Source: an uncultured Dehalococcoidia bacterium | Lineage (GTDB): Bacteria; Chloroflexota; Dehalococcoidia; Lucifugimonadales; UBA3495 | DNA length: 64,000 nt | Direction: 5' to 3' | Assembly: GCA_951812625.1 (NCBI GenBank) | Contig: CATOSP010000002.1 | Coordinates: forward strand, 434,001-498,000 | Shown: one piece after another, positions 1 to 8,907 of the stretch | Numbering within the stretch: position 1 is the stretch's first letter | How the letters are laid out: every line of letters begins with the position of its first letter | The notes under the pieces: model-generated | Databases searched by the model: none | Told to the model about the DNA's origin: nothing | The model's input: only the letters and a program-made list of their open reading frames with translations | Position numbers and translations under genes: made by a program

Positions 1-249
1 TCGGAAAACCGCCTGCAATCCAGCCTGGTCGTAGCCGATAATCCCGATGTGGAAGTAGTCCCGCACCTCCATGCCCTGTGAGCAGCGCAGAGAGACCGCA
101 TTGAGAATGCCGCTGATGGCTTGCTCGGACTGTTCCTGCTTGGTCTGACCGGGTTGCCCGGCCAGGGCCTCCATCATGGAACCTGACTGGTCAAGCAGGA
201 ACAGCAGGCAAGCAGGATTGGCCCGGCTAATGTCGGCGGTATACGGCAT
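1..249 (-). CDS. VWA-domain protein, N-terminal part (cut by window edge)
   Basis: The ATG at 249 opens 83 codons that run off the left edge, so only the N-terminus is visible; it is too short and incomplete for the ORF track. The protein starts MPYTADISRANPAC, then a MIDAS metal-binding motif DQSGSM of a von Willebrand factor A domain. It is nearly the same as the N-terminus of the complete gene just upstream (335-1201), including the shared segment SLRCSQGMEVRDYFHIG, so the two are tandem paralogues. After that segment they diverge. VWA domains bind ligands through a metal ion; the partner here is unknown. The family call is firm, the function is not known. Confidence 0.8.
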   Translation of the reverse strand, partial: MPYTADISRANPACLLFLLDQSGSMMEALAGQPGQTKQEQSEQAISGILNAVSLRCSQGMEVRDYFHIGIIGYDQAGLQAVFR

Positions 250-334
250 TGGCAGCTATGCGCCTCCTGTTTTCAGGTTCTCAGTGCGGTCGATCTCTTG
301 AGCCTCGACTCCTTCTGTGGCCTATGAGATAAGG

Positions 335-1201
335 TCAGTGCAGGTCCGAAGGTACGTTGGAGGGCCCGCGGGTGCCGATGTCCAAGAATTGCACCAGCGA
401 CTCCATGTTGGCGTTGAACACGAACCCGCGTGAGTTGTCATTCACGGACAGGTCCAAGGTGACGGCCATAGCCCGGCTGGACTCGGGCAGGACCGAGGAC
501 ATGCGAAACAGCGTCTTGGCGTGTTCGTCGGGCAGGCTGTCCTCACTGTCCGGATACTGTATCGGCACGGCTGCCGTTTCGGAAAGGTGGATGTTGAAGA
601 GCAGGGTGTTGCCGTCAGAGGTGCCGAGTCCCATTATCTCGTCGGCCTGGGCCTGCGGGTCCCCGTCGGTGGCCATGCCGTCGGAGATGTTGATCACTAT
701 GGGCGGGAAGGAGTCGGGATGTTCGTCCGTCCAGCTCCGCAGGGACCCGAAGGCGCTCCCCAGCGCCTCGCACATGGGGGTGCCGTATTCGGCGTGAGGA
801 CGGAACCAGACGGGCACTTTCCGGGTGACTTCCACCAGGCCACCCGCTCCGTCGGGTTCCTTGACCTGCCGGTCTTCCACCTCGGCCAGATCAACCACCT
901 GGCTCACCAGGAGGAATGGAGACTCGGGAGATGTGCCTTGGAGCGTGCTTCTCACGGTTGCCCGCCCGGTGTTGTCCGTGTTATAGCCGATCACGCCGAT
1001 GTGGAAGTAGTCCCGGACTTCCATGCCCTGGGAGCAACGCAGGGAGAGTGCGTTGAGTATGCCGTTGAGCGCGATCGCCGCCTGGTCCATTTTACGGAAG
1101 CCGGGCTGACCGGACAGAGCCTGTTCCATCGAACCTGACTGGTCAATAAGGAACAGGAAGCAGGCAGGGTTAGCCCGGCTAATGTCGGCAGTATATGGCA
1201 T
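335..1201 (-). CDS. VWA-domain protein
   Basis: A 288-residue protein made essentially of one von Willebrand factor A domain. The MIDAS motif DQSGSM lies near residues 20-25 and a later ISDGMATDGD segment fits the third MIDAS strand. No signal peptide or membrane segment is evident, so it is probably cytoplasmic. The ATG is preceded by AAAGGAGAG. It is the first gene of a tandem pair with the partial copy at 1-249, 85 bases apart and on the same strand, so the pair is likely co-transcribed. Stand-alone bacterial VWA proteins of this kind are often found with phosphatases, kinases or TerY-like systems, but no such gene is in view. Function not assigned. Confidence 0.8.
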   Translation of the reverse strand: MPYTADISRANPACFLFLIDQSGSMEQALSGQPGFRKMDQAAIALNGILNALSLRCSQGMEVRDYFHIGVIGYNTDNTGRATVRSTLQGTSPESPFLLVSQVVDLAEVEDRQVKEPDGAGGLVEVTRKVPVWFRPHAEYGTPMCEALGSAFGSLRSWTDEHPDSFPPIVINISDGMATDGDPQAQADEIMGLGTSDGNTLLFNIHLSETAAVPIQYPDSEDSLPDEHAKTLFRMSSVLPESSRAMAVTLDLSVNDNSRGFVFNANMESLVQFLDIGTRGPSNVPSDLH

Positions 1202-1824
1202 GGCTGTTTCTCTCCTTTCAGTTCCGGATTGTCAAGTTTAGGCTCGGCCCCAAAGTCTCATCACGTGGCCCGCTGTAATCTTCACACGGTTGGCTGGGTC
1301 GATTTAGCATCTGATCGAATTCGGGACCTTGAACCTAGAATAGCGCTACTTCGAGGGCTTCGTTGACACATGCTCGCAGAGGGTAAAGGCGGTGGGATAG
1401 TGGCCGTGGCAACAAAGCTGGATAGTAACTCACTGTATGGCCCCTGAATATCGAAAGAAAGGGGAAAATCACTAGAAGAAGGGTAGGATAGCCTCATATG
1501 GAAGGCCATTTACGCTGAAGCGAACCATGCTCAAGTCCAATGGATGACATACGGACGGTTATATGCAGCTTGCCATCCAATCCGCTGGTCTGGATTGGAG
1601 CCGCCGTTTCGCGTGTTGAATGTTACATCGGGTCACGATACCCGAAGTATACTACCATGATTTCGACCGGCAACAAGCTCGGAATGCCGTGGAGAGGTGA
1701 GCTTTCGGTGCGCGGTTGCTGTGTTCTAGGGCACAGTGGTGAGCTTTGAGTGTACCGATGTGCGGTCACTGGGGAACACGCCAGGGCCTGGTGGGGTGTG
1801 TTACTATATGGCCCGGAGTAAGGA
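1202..1824. other. Intergenic region between divergent genes
   Basis: About 620 bases without a convincing gene. The ORFs at 1282-1509 (minus) and 1540-1749 (plus) have no recognisable protein character. Two small structures are present: a palindrome TCGGGT-N6-ACCCGA at 1628-1645, and a direct repeat GGTGAGCTTT at 1696-1705 and 1738-1747. Either could be an operator for one of the flanking divergent genes, but no regulator is adjacent. Confidence 0.4.
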
Positions 1825-2400
1825 GTGGTGAACGGGGCCCCTACGCGCGATAGCTACCTCATCCGCGTCCGCAATGTGTCCCTGCTGCCGGGGGAGCGGG
1901 TGAACCATCTCTTTTCCCCATCTCTCGGGTTCATCAAAGAGCCGTCCGCACGGGGGCACCTCCTTGTAGCCACAGATCGACGTGTGATGGCGTTTGCCCA
2001 GGACGATGGCCGGGATGAGACTTATCTTGCTACTCTGGAATCCCTGCAGGCCGTGTCGTACCGGGGGGAGTCAAGGGGAACAGGCTCACTCTTCCAGGGG
2101 CTACTGGTGGTCCTCGGAGCGCTGATCATGTACCTGATACTGGCATACCAACTGACTGGGCAGTTCCAAGGTCCGCTCATACCCGTCATCCGCATGGATG
2201 CGGGAGCTGTTGCTGTCATGTTGGCGGTGGTTGTGGTCGCGTGGCTATTGTGGAAGCACTACTTCACGAGCCAGAGGGGCACCATTTCCTTCCAGGGAGG
2301 CACATGGTCATTCTCGTTCCCGTGCCGGAGCCGCGAGGCCAGAGGGCACGTCTACCAACTGCTGGATGCAGTCTTCCGGGCGCAAGGAGGGGGAGGTTGA
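1825..2400 (+). CDS. Small membrane protein, PH-like, function unknown
   Basis: A 191-residue protein with two hydrophobic helices near residues 88-107 and 125-147. They sit between an N-terminal soluble part of roughly 85 residues (GHLLVATDRRVMAF resembles the strand pattern of bacterial PH-like domains) and a C-terminal part (GTISFQGGTWSF) that may complete the fold. It starts at GTG; GGAG lies 6 bases upstream, and a second GTG follows immediately. I do not recognise the family. It stands alone between the VWA genes and tsaD, divergent from the first and convergent with the second. Confidence 0.6.
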   Translation: MVNGAPTRDSYLIRVRNVSLLPGERVNHLFSPSLGFIKEPSARGHLLVATDRRVMAFAQDDGRDETYLATLESLQAVSYRGESRGTGSLFQGLLVVLGALIMYLILAYQLTGQFQGPLIPVIRMDAGAVAVMLAVVVVAWLLWKHYFTSQRGTISFQGGTWSFSFPCRSREARGHVYQLLDAVFRAQGGGG

Positions 2401-2502
2401 GGCTGGGGAGCCGTTTCCGGACCGGATATAGCCCTGGTGCAGTGAGAATAAACACCAGCACGTCAGGAGCGATGTTCGGGCGGCTGGCGCCGGGACAGAT
2501 CT

Positions 2503-3540
2503 TCAGCCCAGAGTAAGGCTGGGGTCGATGTCCAATTCCAGCCCGAACTGGTCGCCTCGTAGGTACTGGAAGTAGGCACAGGCGGCGATCATAGCCCCGT
2601 TGTCAGTGCATAAGACGGGCGGAGGGATGATCACAGGCAGCGGCGACCGCTGGGAGACTTCTTGCCGCAGCAGGGCATTGGCCGCCACTCCACCGCCGAG
2701 CACCAGTCCCTTTGCCCCGTAGCTCTCGGCCGCCTCGAAAAGCTTGGCGCTCATCACGTCGACCAATGACTCCTGGAAAGCAGCCGCCATCTCCCTGATC
2801 ATGCCCGTCAGTTCCCCTCCCTCCAACCCCTCGGCGACTTCCGGGTAGATCCCCCTGGCCTGAGCCATGTGCAGCAGGGCCGTTTTGACGCCGCTGAAAC
2901 TGAAGTCCAGCGTTCCCCGCATCCAGGCCCGGGGCAGCCGTTCCTGCCCGAGTGCGCCTTCAGACACCCGCTGGATCTCGGGACCTCCGGGAAAACCCAG
3001 GCCCAGGATGCGGGCTGCCTTGTCGAAGGCTTCACCGGCGGCGTCATCCCGGGTACGTCCCAGCAGTCTATAGTTCCCATGGCCTTCCATCAGAACCAGG
3101 TCGGTGTGGCCCCCTGAGGCGATCAGGCAGGCCAGTGGGAAGCCGGGGTCTTCGTCTGGAACATGGGACGTCAGCCACGACGCATAGATGTGACCCTCGA
3201 GGTGGTTGACCCCGATCAAAGGCCGGTCCAGGGCAAAGGAGAGGGCCTTGGCGGTGTTCAGCCCGGTTATCAGAGCCCCCCCTAGGCCAGGGCCGTAGGT
3301 AACTCCGATAGCATCGATGTTCTCCAGGGCCAGACCCGCGTCGGACACCGCTTTTTCCACGACCGGAACCATGTCACGGACGTGCTGGCGGGACGCTACC
3401 TCCGGAACGATACCACCGTATATGGAGTGCAGGTCCACTTGTGATGCGATGACGTTCGTCCATAGTTGGCGTCCGTCTTCAACCACGCCGACGGCAGTCT
3501 CATCGCAGGAGGTCTCTATACCTAGGACTTTCAGGCCCAT
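2503..3540 (-). CDS. tsaD: tRNA N6-adenosine threonylcarbamoyltransferase TsaD
   Basis: Catalytic subunit of the complex that transfers the threonylcarbamoyl group to A37 of ANN-decoding tRNAs in the cytoplasm. The N-terminal ASKHA-fold phosphate loop (GIETSCDETA) and the metal-binding HLEGH motif are present, with SGGHTDLVL and SFSGVKTALL as further family signatures. I start it at the ATG at 3540 (345 residues), the normal family length, with GGATGTGAG just upstream. The longer ORF in the track adds 40 residues with no family resemblance. It has a divergent promoter shared with the CNNM-type gene. No tsaB, tsaC or tsaE is visible nearby. Confidence 0.95.
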   Translation of the reverse strand: MGLKVLGIETSCDETAVGVVEDGRQLWTNVIASQVDLHSIYGGIVPEVASRQHVRDMVPVVEKAVSDAGLALENIDAIGVTYGPGLGGALITGLNTAKALSFALDRPLIGVNHLEGHIYASWLTSHVPDEDPGFPLACLIASGGHTDLVLMEGHGNYRLLGRTRDDAAGEAFDKAARILGLGFPGGPEIQRVSEGALGQERLPRAWMRGTLDFSFSGVKTALLHMAQARGIYPEVAEGLEGGELTGMIREMAAAFQESLVDVMSAKLFEAAESYGAKGLVLGGGVAANALLRQEVSQRSPLPVIIPPPVLCTDNGAMIAACAYFQYLRGDQFGLELDIDPSLTLG

Positions 3541-3630
3541 CTCACATCCGCGCTCCAGGAACAAAACTGGGTTCTCGGCAGACAAGCGCGCACTTCTATA
3601 CCTGCCGGACACTGTCAAACAACGCTGGAA

Positions 3631-3660
3631 ATCATAGTTTGAACGCCCCGTCAACGTCAA
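3631..3660 (-). promoter_or_regulatory. Sigma70-type promoter for tsaD
   Basis: On the minus strand TTGACG (3655-3660), an 18-base spacer and TATGAT (3631-3636) form a good -35/-10 pair facing tsaD. A second TTGACG lies immediately inside the spacer. The predicted start would leave a leader of about 80 bases. Confidence 0.55.
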
Positions 3661-3661
3661 C

Positions 3662-3691
3662 TTTACACTGATTTGGGGGCGATGCTATCAT
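3662..3691 (+). promoter_or_regulatory. Sigma70-type promoter for the CNNM/CorC gene
   Basis: TTTACA (3662-3667), an 18-base spacer and TATCAT (3686-3691), with a TG dinucleotide one base upstream of the -10 box (extended -10). It faces the CNNM gene and is back to back with the tsaD promoter. Confidence 0.5.
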
Positions 3692-3767
3692 CCTGAAACA
3701 GGTCGGCCGATTGGCTACGATTACAATGGGTGAGCTTAGGACCGGCTCGCGGAGGTGTTCTCAGCAA

Positions 3768-5048
3768 ATGGAGTCTGCAGACTTATGGAGGTTGGCGTTA
3801 CTGTCCGTTTGCCTGGTGTTCTCGGGCTTCTTCTCCGGTTCGGAGACGGCTCTGGTTGCCCTTTCCAGCGCCAGGCTGACCCACTTGGTGAATACGGGAC
3901 ACCCTGGGGCAAACAGGGTGTCCCGGCTTATCCAACGGCCAGAACAATTTCTGGCTACAGTCCTCTTAAGCAACAACTTGGTGAACACCGCGGTAGCAGT
4001 GCTGGGGACTTCCCTCGTCGTAAGTTTCATGGGGAACACTTCCAAGGCAGTGTTGGTCTCCACCCTCGGCGTCACGCTAGTGCTGCTCATATTCGGAGAG
4101 ACTCTTCCCAAATCCATCGCGTGGCGGAGGTCGGAGAGCTTCGCATTTGCGGTTTCACGCCCTCTGACTGTGGTGGGCATCGTCCTGACGCCGGGGACCA
4201 AGTTGCTTCAGATTCTGAGTTCCTTCTGCAATCGGCTGCTTGGCATTTCCGGGTCCCCACCGCAGATTGGAGAAGAGGAAATACGCACCCTGATCGCCGT
4301 GGGGGCCCAATCGGGGGTCGTTGAGCAGAGTGAGGCCGAGCTCTTGGAGAAGGTTTTCAGGTTCGGCGACCGGCAGATGCGGGAGATCATGACCCCCCGG
4401 CCGGAGATCATCTGGCTGGAACGGGGCATGAGCCTGGAGCGGTTCCTATCCCTCTATTCTGAGTACAGTCACACCCGGTTTCCCGTGTACCAGGACACGA
4501 CAGAGAATGTGGTTGGCGTATTGTCCAGCAAGGACGTGATGCAGGCCATGGGTCAGGGGAAGCTCCAGTCCCAGGACAGTGTTACGGGGCTGATGCGGCA
4601 GGCATTCTTCGTCCCGGAAACGAAGGCGGTGGGCGATACCTTCAGCGAGATGCAAAGTGGCGGTCACGGACTGGTCTTGACCGTGGACGAGTTCGGCGGA
4701 ATTGCAGGTCTGGCAACCACGAAACAGCTACTGGAGATAATCGTCGGACAGGTAGGAGACGAGGGAGACGCGCCCGAGGAAGTCTACGTCCCGGTGGACG
4801 AGCATACGTACATACTGGACGCCGGCGTCGGCATAGGCGAGATCAACGAAGAGTTGGGTCTGGGACTGCCTGAGGGTGACTACCAGACTGTGGCCGGATT
4901 CGTCCTCGACACTCTGGGGCGCATACCAGACACGGGGGATGAGATCGAGTATGACTCGTTGAGGCTGAAGGTTACCGAGATGAGTGGGGTGAGGATAGAC
5001 CGGGTCGAGGTCCGAAGGGTACGCTCTGACCAGGATGAGGCGCATTAG
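3768..5048 (+). CDS. CNNM/HlyC-CorC family membrane protein
   Basis: Integral membrane protein of the CNNM/CorC family, linked to magnesium or cobalt transport. The order is an N-terminal DUF21 transmembrane domain with the hallmark SGFFSGSETALVALS, a CBS-domain pair (IMTPRPEI and HTRFPVYQ start it), and a C-terminal CorC/HlyC transporter-associated domain ending near GVRIDRVEVRRV. I prefer the ATG at 3768 (GGAGGT about 11 bases upstream, 426 residues), because it places the first helix a few residues from the N-terminus. The track ORF starts at a TTG at 3711 with a weak site. Its stop overlaps the start of the next gene by one base, indicating translational coupling. Confidence 0.88.
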   Translation: MESADLWRLALLSVCLVFSGFFSGSETALVALSSARLTHLVNTGHPGANRVSRLIQRPEQFLATVLLSNNLVNTAVAVLGTSLVVSFMGNTSKAVLVSTLGVTLVLLIFGETLPKSIAWRRSESFAFAVSRPLTVVGIVLTPGTKLLQILSSFCNRLLGISGSPPQIGEEEIRTLIAVGAQSGVVEQSEAELLEKVFRFGDRQMREIMTPRPEIIWLERGMSLERFLSLYSEYSHTRFPVYQDTTENVVGVLSSKDVMQAMGQGKLQSQDSVTGLMRQAFFVPETKAVGDTFSEMQSGGHGLVLTVDEFGGIAGLATTKQLLEIIVGQVGDEGDAPEEVYVPVDEHTYILDAGVGIGEINEELGLGLPEGDYQTVAGFVLDTLGRIPDTGDEIEYDSLRLKVTEMSGVRIDRVEVRRVRSDQDEAH

Positions 5049-5665
5049 TGAAATCGCTTCTGGTGCGTCACGGTGAGACGGATTGGAACAAGGCGGGCAA
5101 GTTCCTGGGCCAATTTGACGTGCCTCTGAACGACAGGGGGGTTGCCCAGGCAAGGGAAACCGCCAGTGCCGTGGCGGCTGACAGCCCGGTCGCTCTCTAC
5201 TCCAGCCCGTTGGCCCGTACCATGCAGTTGGCGGAGGAGGTGTCCCGGCTGACTGGCCTTCCCGTCAAGCCTATGACGGGTTTGAAGGAGCTTGACCTGG
5301 GAGATATGGAAGGACTGACCGGCTCGGAACTGAGAGAGCGTTCGCCGGGGTTCTTCTCCGAGTGGCGGGTGAACCCGGGTCCGGTTTTGATGCCCGGTGG
5401 GGAGTCCCTGGTCCAATTGCAGGACAGGGCATGGGCGGCCTTCGAGGAGATGGAAGCGAACCATCGGGCAGATGAGTGCCTGGTGGTTGTGTCTCATAAT
5501 TTCACTATCCGAACAATCATCGGCAAGATATTGGGGATTCCCTGGGCTAATTTCCATAACATGGCGCTCAATCTCGGGTCTATCAGTACTATCGAGAGCA
5601 GTCAGAGAGGCCGCAGGCTGGTGACGTATAATTCCACCAGCCACCTATCCCCAGAGAACCTCTAG
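5048..5665 (+). CDS. Histidine phosphatase family (phosphoglycerate mutase-like)
   Basis: A 205-residue histidine phosphatase. The catalytic LVRHGETDWN near the N-terminus carries the phospho-accepting histidine, SSPLARTMQLAE supplies the usual arginine, and VVSHNFTIR has the second catalytic histidine. Members act on phosphoglycerate, alpha-ribazole phosphate or other small phosphates; the substrate cannot be read from sequence. It starts at GTG overlapping the stop of the CNNM gene and ends 9 bases before tilS, so it sits inside a tight operon. Confidence 0.88.
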   Translation: MKSLLVRHGETDWNKAGKFLGQFDVPLNDRGVAQARETASAVAADSPVALYSSPLARTMQLAEEVSRLTGLPVKPMTGLKELDLGDMEGLTGSELRERSPGFFSEWRVNPGPVLMPGGESLVQLQDRAWAAFEEMEANHRADECLVVVSHNFTIRTIIGKILGIPWANFHNMALNLGSISTIESSQRGRRLVTYNSTSHLSPENL

Positions 5666-5674
5666 CGGTAATTC

Positions 5675-7195
5675 ATGGCCGGTGTTACAGACCTAGACCG
5701 GCGAGTGTCGGAGGCGCTCCGCAGGGTGGGGGACGCTGCCATTGGGCATACTCTGGTGGCGGCGGTCTCTGGCGGACCCGATTCGGTGGCCCTGCTGCGT
5801 AGCCTGCACCGACTTTCCGACCCCTTCGACCTGACCATCCATGTTGCCCATCTGGACCACGATTTTCGAGGTGAGGAAGCCGTAGAGGACGCCCGATTCG
5901 TCGCTGCTCTAGCACAGGAACTAGGGCTACCCTGCACTGTGGAAAAGCAGGACCCGGAGGAGTATCGGGTCACGCGCAACATCTCATCTTTTGAACAGTT
6001 GGCCCGCGAGATGCGCTACTCTTTCCTTGCCACTACCGCCAGGGACGTAGCGGCACCCCTGGTGGCACTGGGGCACACGGCGGATGACCAGGCCGAGACG
6101 GTGCTCCTGCACGTGCTGCGCGGTTCCGGTCTGAATGGCCTACGGAGTATGCGCGAGGTGTCCCCCTGGCCGTGGCCCCGGGACGTATCTGACGTAAGTG
6201 TGTTCCGTCCCCTGCTGAGCGTGACCAAGGCCGAGACCGCAGCCTATTGCCGCGAGATTGGGCAGCCATACCGGGAGGACAGCGGGAACCTGCTTCCCCG
6301 GTTTACCCGGAACCGCGTCCGACGGGAGTTGATGCCCCATTTGGCGTCTGAGTACAACCCGAGGGTCCGCGAGTCGCTGCTGCGCCTTTCCCGGGCGGCT
6401 AGCCTGGAGATTGACTTCGTGGAATCGGAGGTTCACCGTATCTGGCCAACGGTGGCTAAGGAAGGACAGGGCCAGGTCAGCCTTGGGGTGGCCGAATTTT
6501 CGGCCCTGCACCCCGCGCTGCGGTCGGCGGTGCTGAGACGGGCCTACGCCTCCATAGCAGGGGACACCCTCCGGTTGCGGGAGAGCCACGTTCAGTCAAT
6601 GCAAGCGGCAGTGGAAGGCGCGGTAACCGGCTGGAGGGTCCACTTACCGGAAGGCCTGATCTTCCGCCGTGAGTACGGAAGCCTAGTGATGGCGCGGGAA
6701 GGCGGACATGAACTTGCCCATCCCATACTGGAGGGGGAGCATGTGCTGGACCTGCCGGAGGCCCCAGGCGAGGAGCGGGAGCACGCAGCCGGCGGCTGGC
6801 AAGTGCGGATGCGGGTTGAGGAATCCGGTGCGCCGTACCCGTTCTTGGAAGCACCGACAGGCGGTGCTGATGGTCCGGTTGAGGGTAATGGCATGGGACA
6901 GTTCCGAATGGTGGAGAGACTGTCGTTGCCATCCCTTGGTGGCCCGGTAACCCTCAGGACGCGGCTGGCCGGGGACCGTTTCCAGCCGCTGGGGATGACA
7001 GGGGAGAAGAAGCTTCAGGACTTCTTCACTGACGCGAAGGCGCCGCGCTCTCTGCGCGACCGCATCCCGCTGTTGGTGTGCGGCGGGAGAATCGCATGGG
7101 TGGTGGGATACCGCATCGCTGAGTGGGCCAAGGACAACTCGGCGGGAGCGCCTGGGCAAAGAGTGCTGTGGGTGCAGATGTCTACGGGTGGTTGA
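5675..7195 (+). CDS. tilS: tRNA(Ile)-lysidine synthase TilS
   Basis: ATP-dependent enzyme that converts the wobble cytidine of the CAU-anticodon isoleucine tRNA to lysidine. The N-terminal PP-loop ATPase motif SGGPDSVALL is at about residues 30-39, followed by HLDHDFRGEEA and LGHTADDQAETVLLHVLRG, all typical. The C-terminal TilS domain is present (RLAGDRFQPLGM, KKLQDFFTDAK). Length 506 residues, slightly long for the family, with an extended middle region around residues 350-400. It follows the histidine phosphatase by 9 bases and converges with the next gene. Confidence 0.95.
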   Translation: MAGVTDLDRRVSEALRRVGDAAIGHTLVAAVSGGPDSVALLRSLHRLSDPFDLTIHVAHLDHDFRGEEAVEDARFVAALAQELGLPCTVEKQDPEEYRVTRNISSFEQLAREMRYSFLATTARDVAAPLVALGHTADDQAETVLLHVLRGSGLNGLRSMREVSPWPWPRDVSDVSVFRPLLSVTKAETAAYCREIGQPYREDSGNLLPRFTRNRVRRELMPHLASEYNPRVRESLLRLSRAASLEIDFVESEVHRIWPTVAKEGQGQVSLGVAEFSALHPALRSAVLRRAYASIAGDTLRLRESHVQSMQAAVEGAVTGWRVHLPEGLIFRREYGSLVMAREGGHELAHPILEGEHVLDLPEAPGEEREHAAGGWQVRMRVEESGAPYPFLEAPTGGADGPVEGNGMGQFRMVERLSLPSLGGPVTLRTRLAGDRFQPLGMTGEKKLQDFFTDAKAPRSLRDRIPLLVCGGRIAWVVGYRIAEWAKDNSAGAPGQRVLWVQMSTGG

Positions 7196-7209
7196 ACGGA
7201 GTAGCTGGC

Positions 7210-8052
7210 CTAGAGGCCCAAAAGACGGGCGGGGTTGTCTTTGACCAGCATTCCGACCTCCACTTCCTCCAGTCCGGCCTGGAGGAGGGTGGCTATGCCC
7301 ATTCGCAAGCCCTCCGCGGGCATGGGGTGGAAGTCCTGGCCGAAATCGGTGCTGACGATGCACCGTTCCATGCCGATGGCCGTGATGGTGTCAACCAGGT
7401 CCCGGGGCATCATCCGGTAGGTCAGGGGCATCATCACGTGAAGACAGTGTTCGATGTATGCGCCCATTGACGCCAGGGTCTTCATGTCCTCGAGGGTCAT
7501 CCCGGTCCAGAATGACATGGTGGTAGCGTGGGTGACTACGACGCGCTCTATGGCCATGTTCCGCGCTTCGGACACGAGGGCCATGCTCTCATCGGTGGAG
7601 AGGTGGCCGGTGGCCAGCACCATATCATGGGCTTTGATGGACTCCAGGATGGGGTAGACCTCTGGCACCAGTTTGCCGTCGTCGTCCAGGATGGAGATGC
7701 CGCCGCTCAGTCCCTTGTGCTGGCGGTCGGCGCGGGCGGAGAAGGTTGGCATCCAGACTACGCGGCCGCCCATCTTGGCGGTGGACTCCACGGCCATTGG
7801 GTTGAGGCCGCCCACCTCCACGTCGAGGGCGACGCCGCCGATGAGGGTGATGCCCGGAACGGCCTGTGAGGCGGTGTATGCCATCGGTTGGGTGGGATAC
7901 TCATGGCTCTTGAGTACCATGCCCCTCATTCCCATGTCCAACGCCTGCCGGGCCACGTCTATGGCGCTTCCCCGGCGCTCGACCCTGGGGTCGGGGGCGC
8001 AGTGGACGTGGATGTCCAGGGCCCCTTCCATGAGTCTGTCTACATTGCTCAT
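7210..8052 (-). CDS. Amidohydrolase-like metal hydrolase (DUF6282-like)
   Basis: A 280-residue predicted TIM-barrel metal hydrolase. The N-terminal DIHVHCAPDPR, the internal SHEYPTQ and VVTHATT, and the late STDFGQ give the His/Asp set of the amidohydrolase superfamily; the HVHCAPD form resembles DUF6282 proteins. Substrate unknown. GTGACC precedes the ATG. It lies downstream on the same strand of a deacetylase/amidase group but is separated from it by the HicB relic and a small lipoprotein, so co-transcription is uncertain. Confidence 0.75.
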   Translation of the reverse strand: MSNVDRLMEGALDIHVHCAPDPRVERRGSAIDVARQALDMGMRGMVLKSHEYPTQPMAYTASQAVPGITLIGGVALDVEVGGLNPMAVESTAKMGGRVVWMPTFSARADRQHKGLSGGISILDDDGKLVPEVYPILESIKAHDMVLATGHLSTDESMALVSEARNMAIERVVVTHATTMSFWTGMTLEDMKTLASMGAYIEHCLHVMMPLTYRMMPRDLVDTITAIGMERCIVSTDFGQDFHPMPAEGLRMGIATLLQAGLEEVEVGMLVKDNPARLLGL

Positions 8053-8264
8053 GTGGTCACCCTCTCAACCTGCATTCCGGCGCCGTTCCGTCGGTTGCGA
8101 ACTCCCAATTCGTATGCCAGGAAATAGCCGCGGACGGTAAATTTGCGCCAGCATAAGTCAGCCGTTGGTGGGTGTCAATGGGCCTTATCCTCTTCAAGCA
8201 GACAGTGTTGATACCGGCCGCAAGCTGTGTGAAAATTGCAATTCGTAAGGGAGGACTGGCCAAC

Positions 8265-8477
8265 ATGACTTACACGTTCAAGGTTTCCCTGCAAGAAGAA
8301 GAGGACGGACGTTGGAGCCCTTGGATTGATTCGCTGCCCGGATGCGCGGACTGGGAATAAACAAAGTCCGAAGCGTCGGAGGAGCTGTGAAAGGTGGCCG
8401 AAATGTTCGTTCAGTCCATGCTGGAGCGCGGCGGCACTTTACCCCTGCTCCCAGCAGAGACCCCGGCGTGCTGTTAA
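8265..8477 (+). pseudogene. HicB-like antitoxin relic with two in-frame stops
   Basis: A good site (GGGAGG) precedes ATG at 8265. The frame reads MTYTFKVSLQEEEDGRWSPW and IDSLPGCADW, the classic N-terminus of HicB/UPF0150 proteins. A TAA stops it at 8358-8360 where the family normally continues. The same frame then reads TKSEASEEL, a TGA, and KVAEMFVQSMLERGGTLP, exactly the rest of the family, before a final TAA at 8475-8477. Two nonsense changes in an otherwise collinear frame indicate a recently inactivated gene. No HicA-like toxin is adjacent. It is followed by a terminator. Confidence 0.8.
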
Positions 8478-8492
8478 TGTCGCCGGGGTTTT
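8461..8492 (+). terminator. Rho-independent terminator after the HicB relic
   Basis: CCCCGGCG (8461-8468) and CGCCGGGG (8481-8488) form a perfect 8-bp stem with a 12-base loop, followed by TTTT. It overlaps the end of the HicB relic. Confidence 0.65.
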
Positions 8493-8591
8493 ACATTAGC
8501 TAGGGTTTCTCTCTGATCTACTCTCCAGACAGATTTGAAGGGCATCCCTAGATTCCTTGCCAATCCTGTCGATAATCTCCTCTCTTGCCTC

Positions 8592-8843
8592 TCAGGACCC
8601 CGCTCTTCCAACGAAGCTCAATCGTCCGTCTAGTAGGTGTTCCATTTTCTTTTCCGAGAATCGTATGTCTAGCTCAAGACAGGCTTCGAGAAGCAGGAGG
8701 TTCTCCATGTCGGCGGCGGATATTTCGACGTTGGAAACGCTTGATAAGACCATCGAGTCGCTTCCGGTTGGCGACGCAACGTTATCTGCCGCACAACCGA
8801 CGGTTGCGACTGCGAGAACGACGAAAGGGATAAGCTTGGTCAT
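8592..8843 (-). CDS. Small predicted lipoprotein
   Basis: From the ATG at 8843 the 83-residue product begins MTKLIPFVVLAVATVGC. This is a basic start, a hydrophobic stretch and a lipobox-like cysteine, so a short secreted lipoprotein is likely. The mature part is small and acidic with no recognised domain. AAGGG lies just upstream of this ATG; the track start six codons earlier adds MQAKGR. It lies between the HicB relic and the deacetylase on the same strand as the latter. Function unknown and reality of the gene moderately sure. Confidence 0.5.
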   Translation of the reverse strand: MTKLIPFVVLAVATVGCAADNVASPTGSDSMVLSSVSNVEISAADMENLLLLEACLELDIRFSEKKMEHLLDGRLSFVGRAGS

Positions 8844-8907
8844 TCGACCCTTCGCCTGCATCCGGGAGTAATAGAAGTGGGGTTTGGAATTAAGTGTCCC
8901 GGCGAGT

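Noticed and set aside
8265-8477. Possible selenocysteine codon in the HicB relic (second stop is TGA)
   Set aside because: The first interruption is TAA, which cannot encode selenocysteine, and HicB has no catalytic cysteine at the TGA position.
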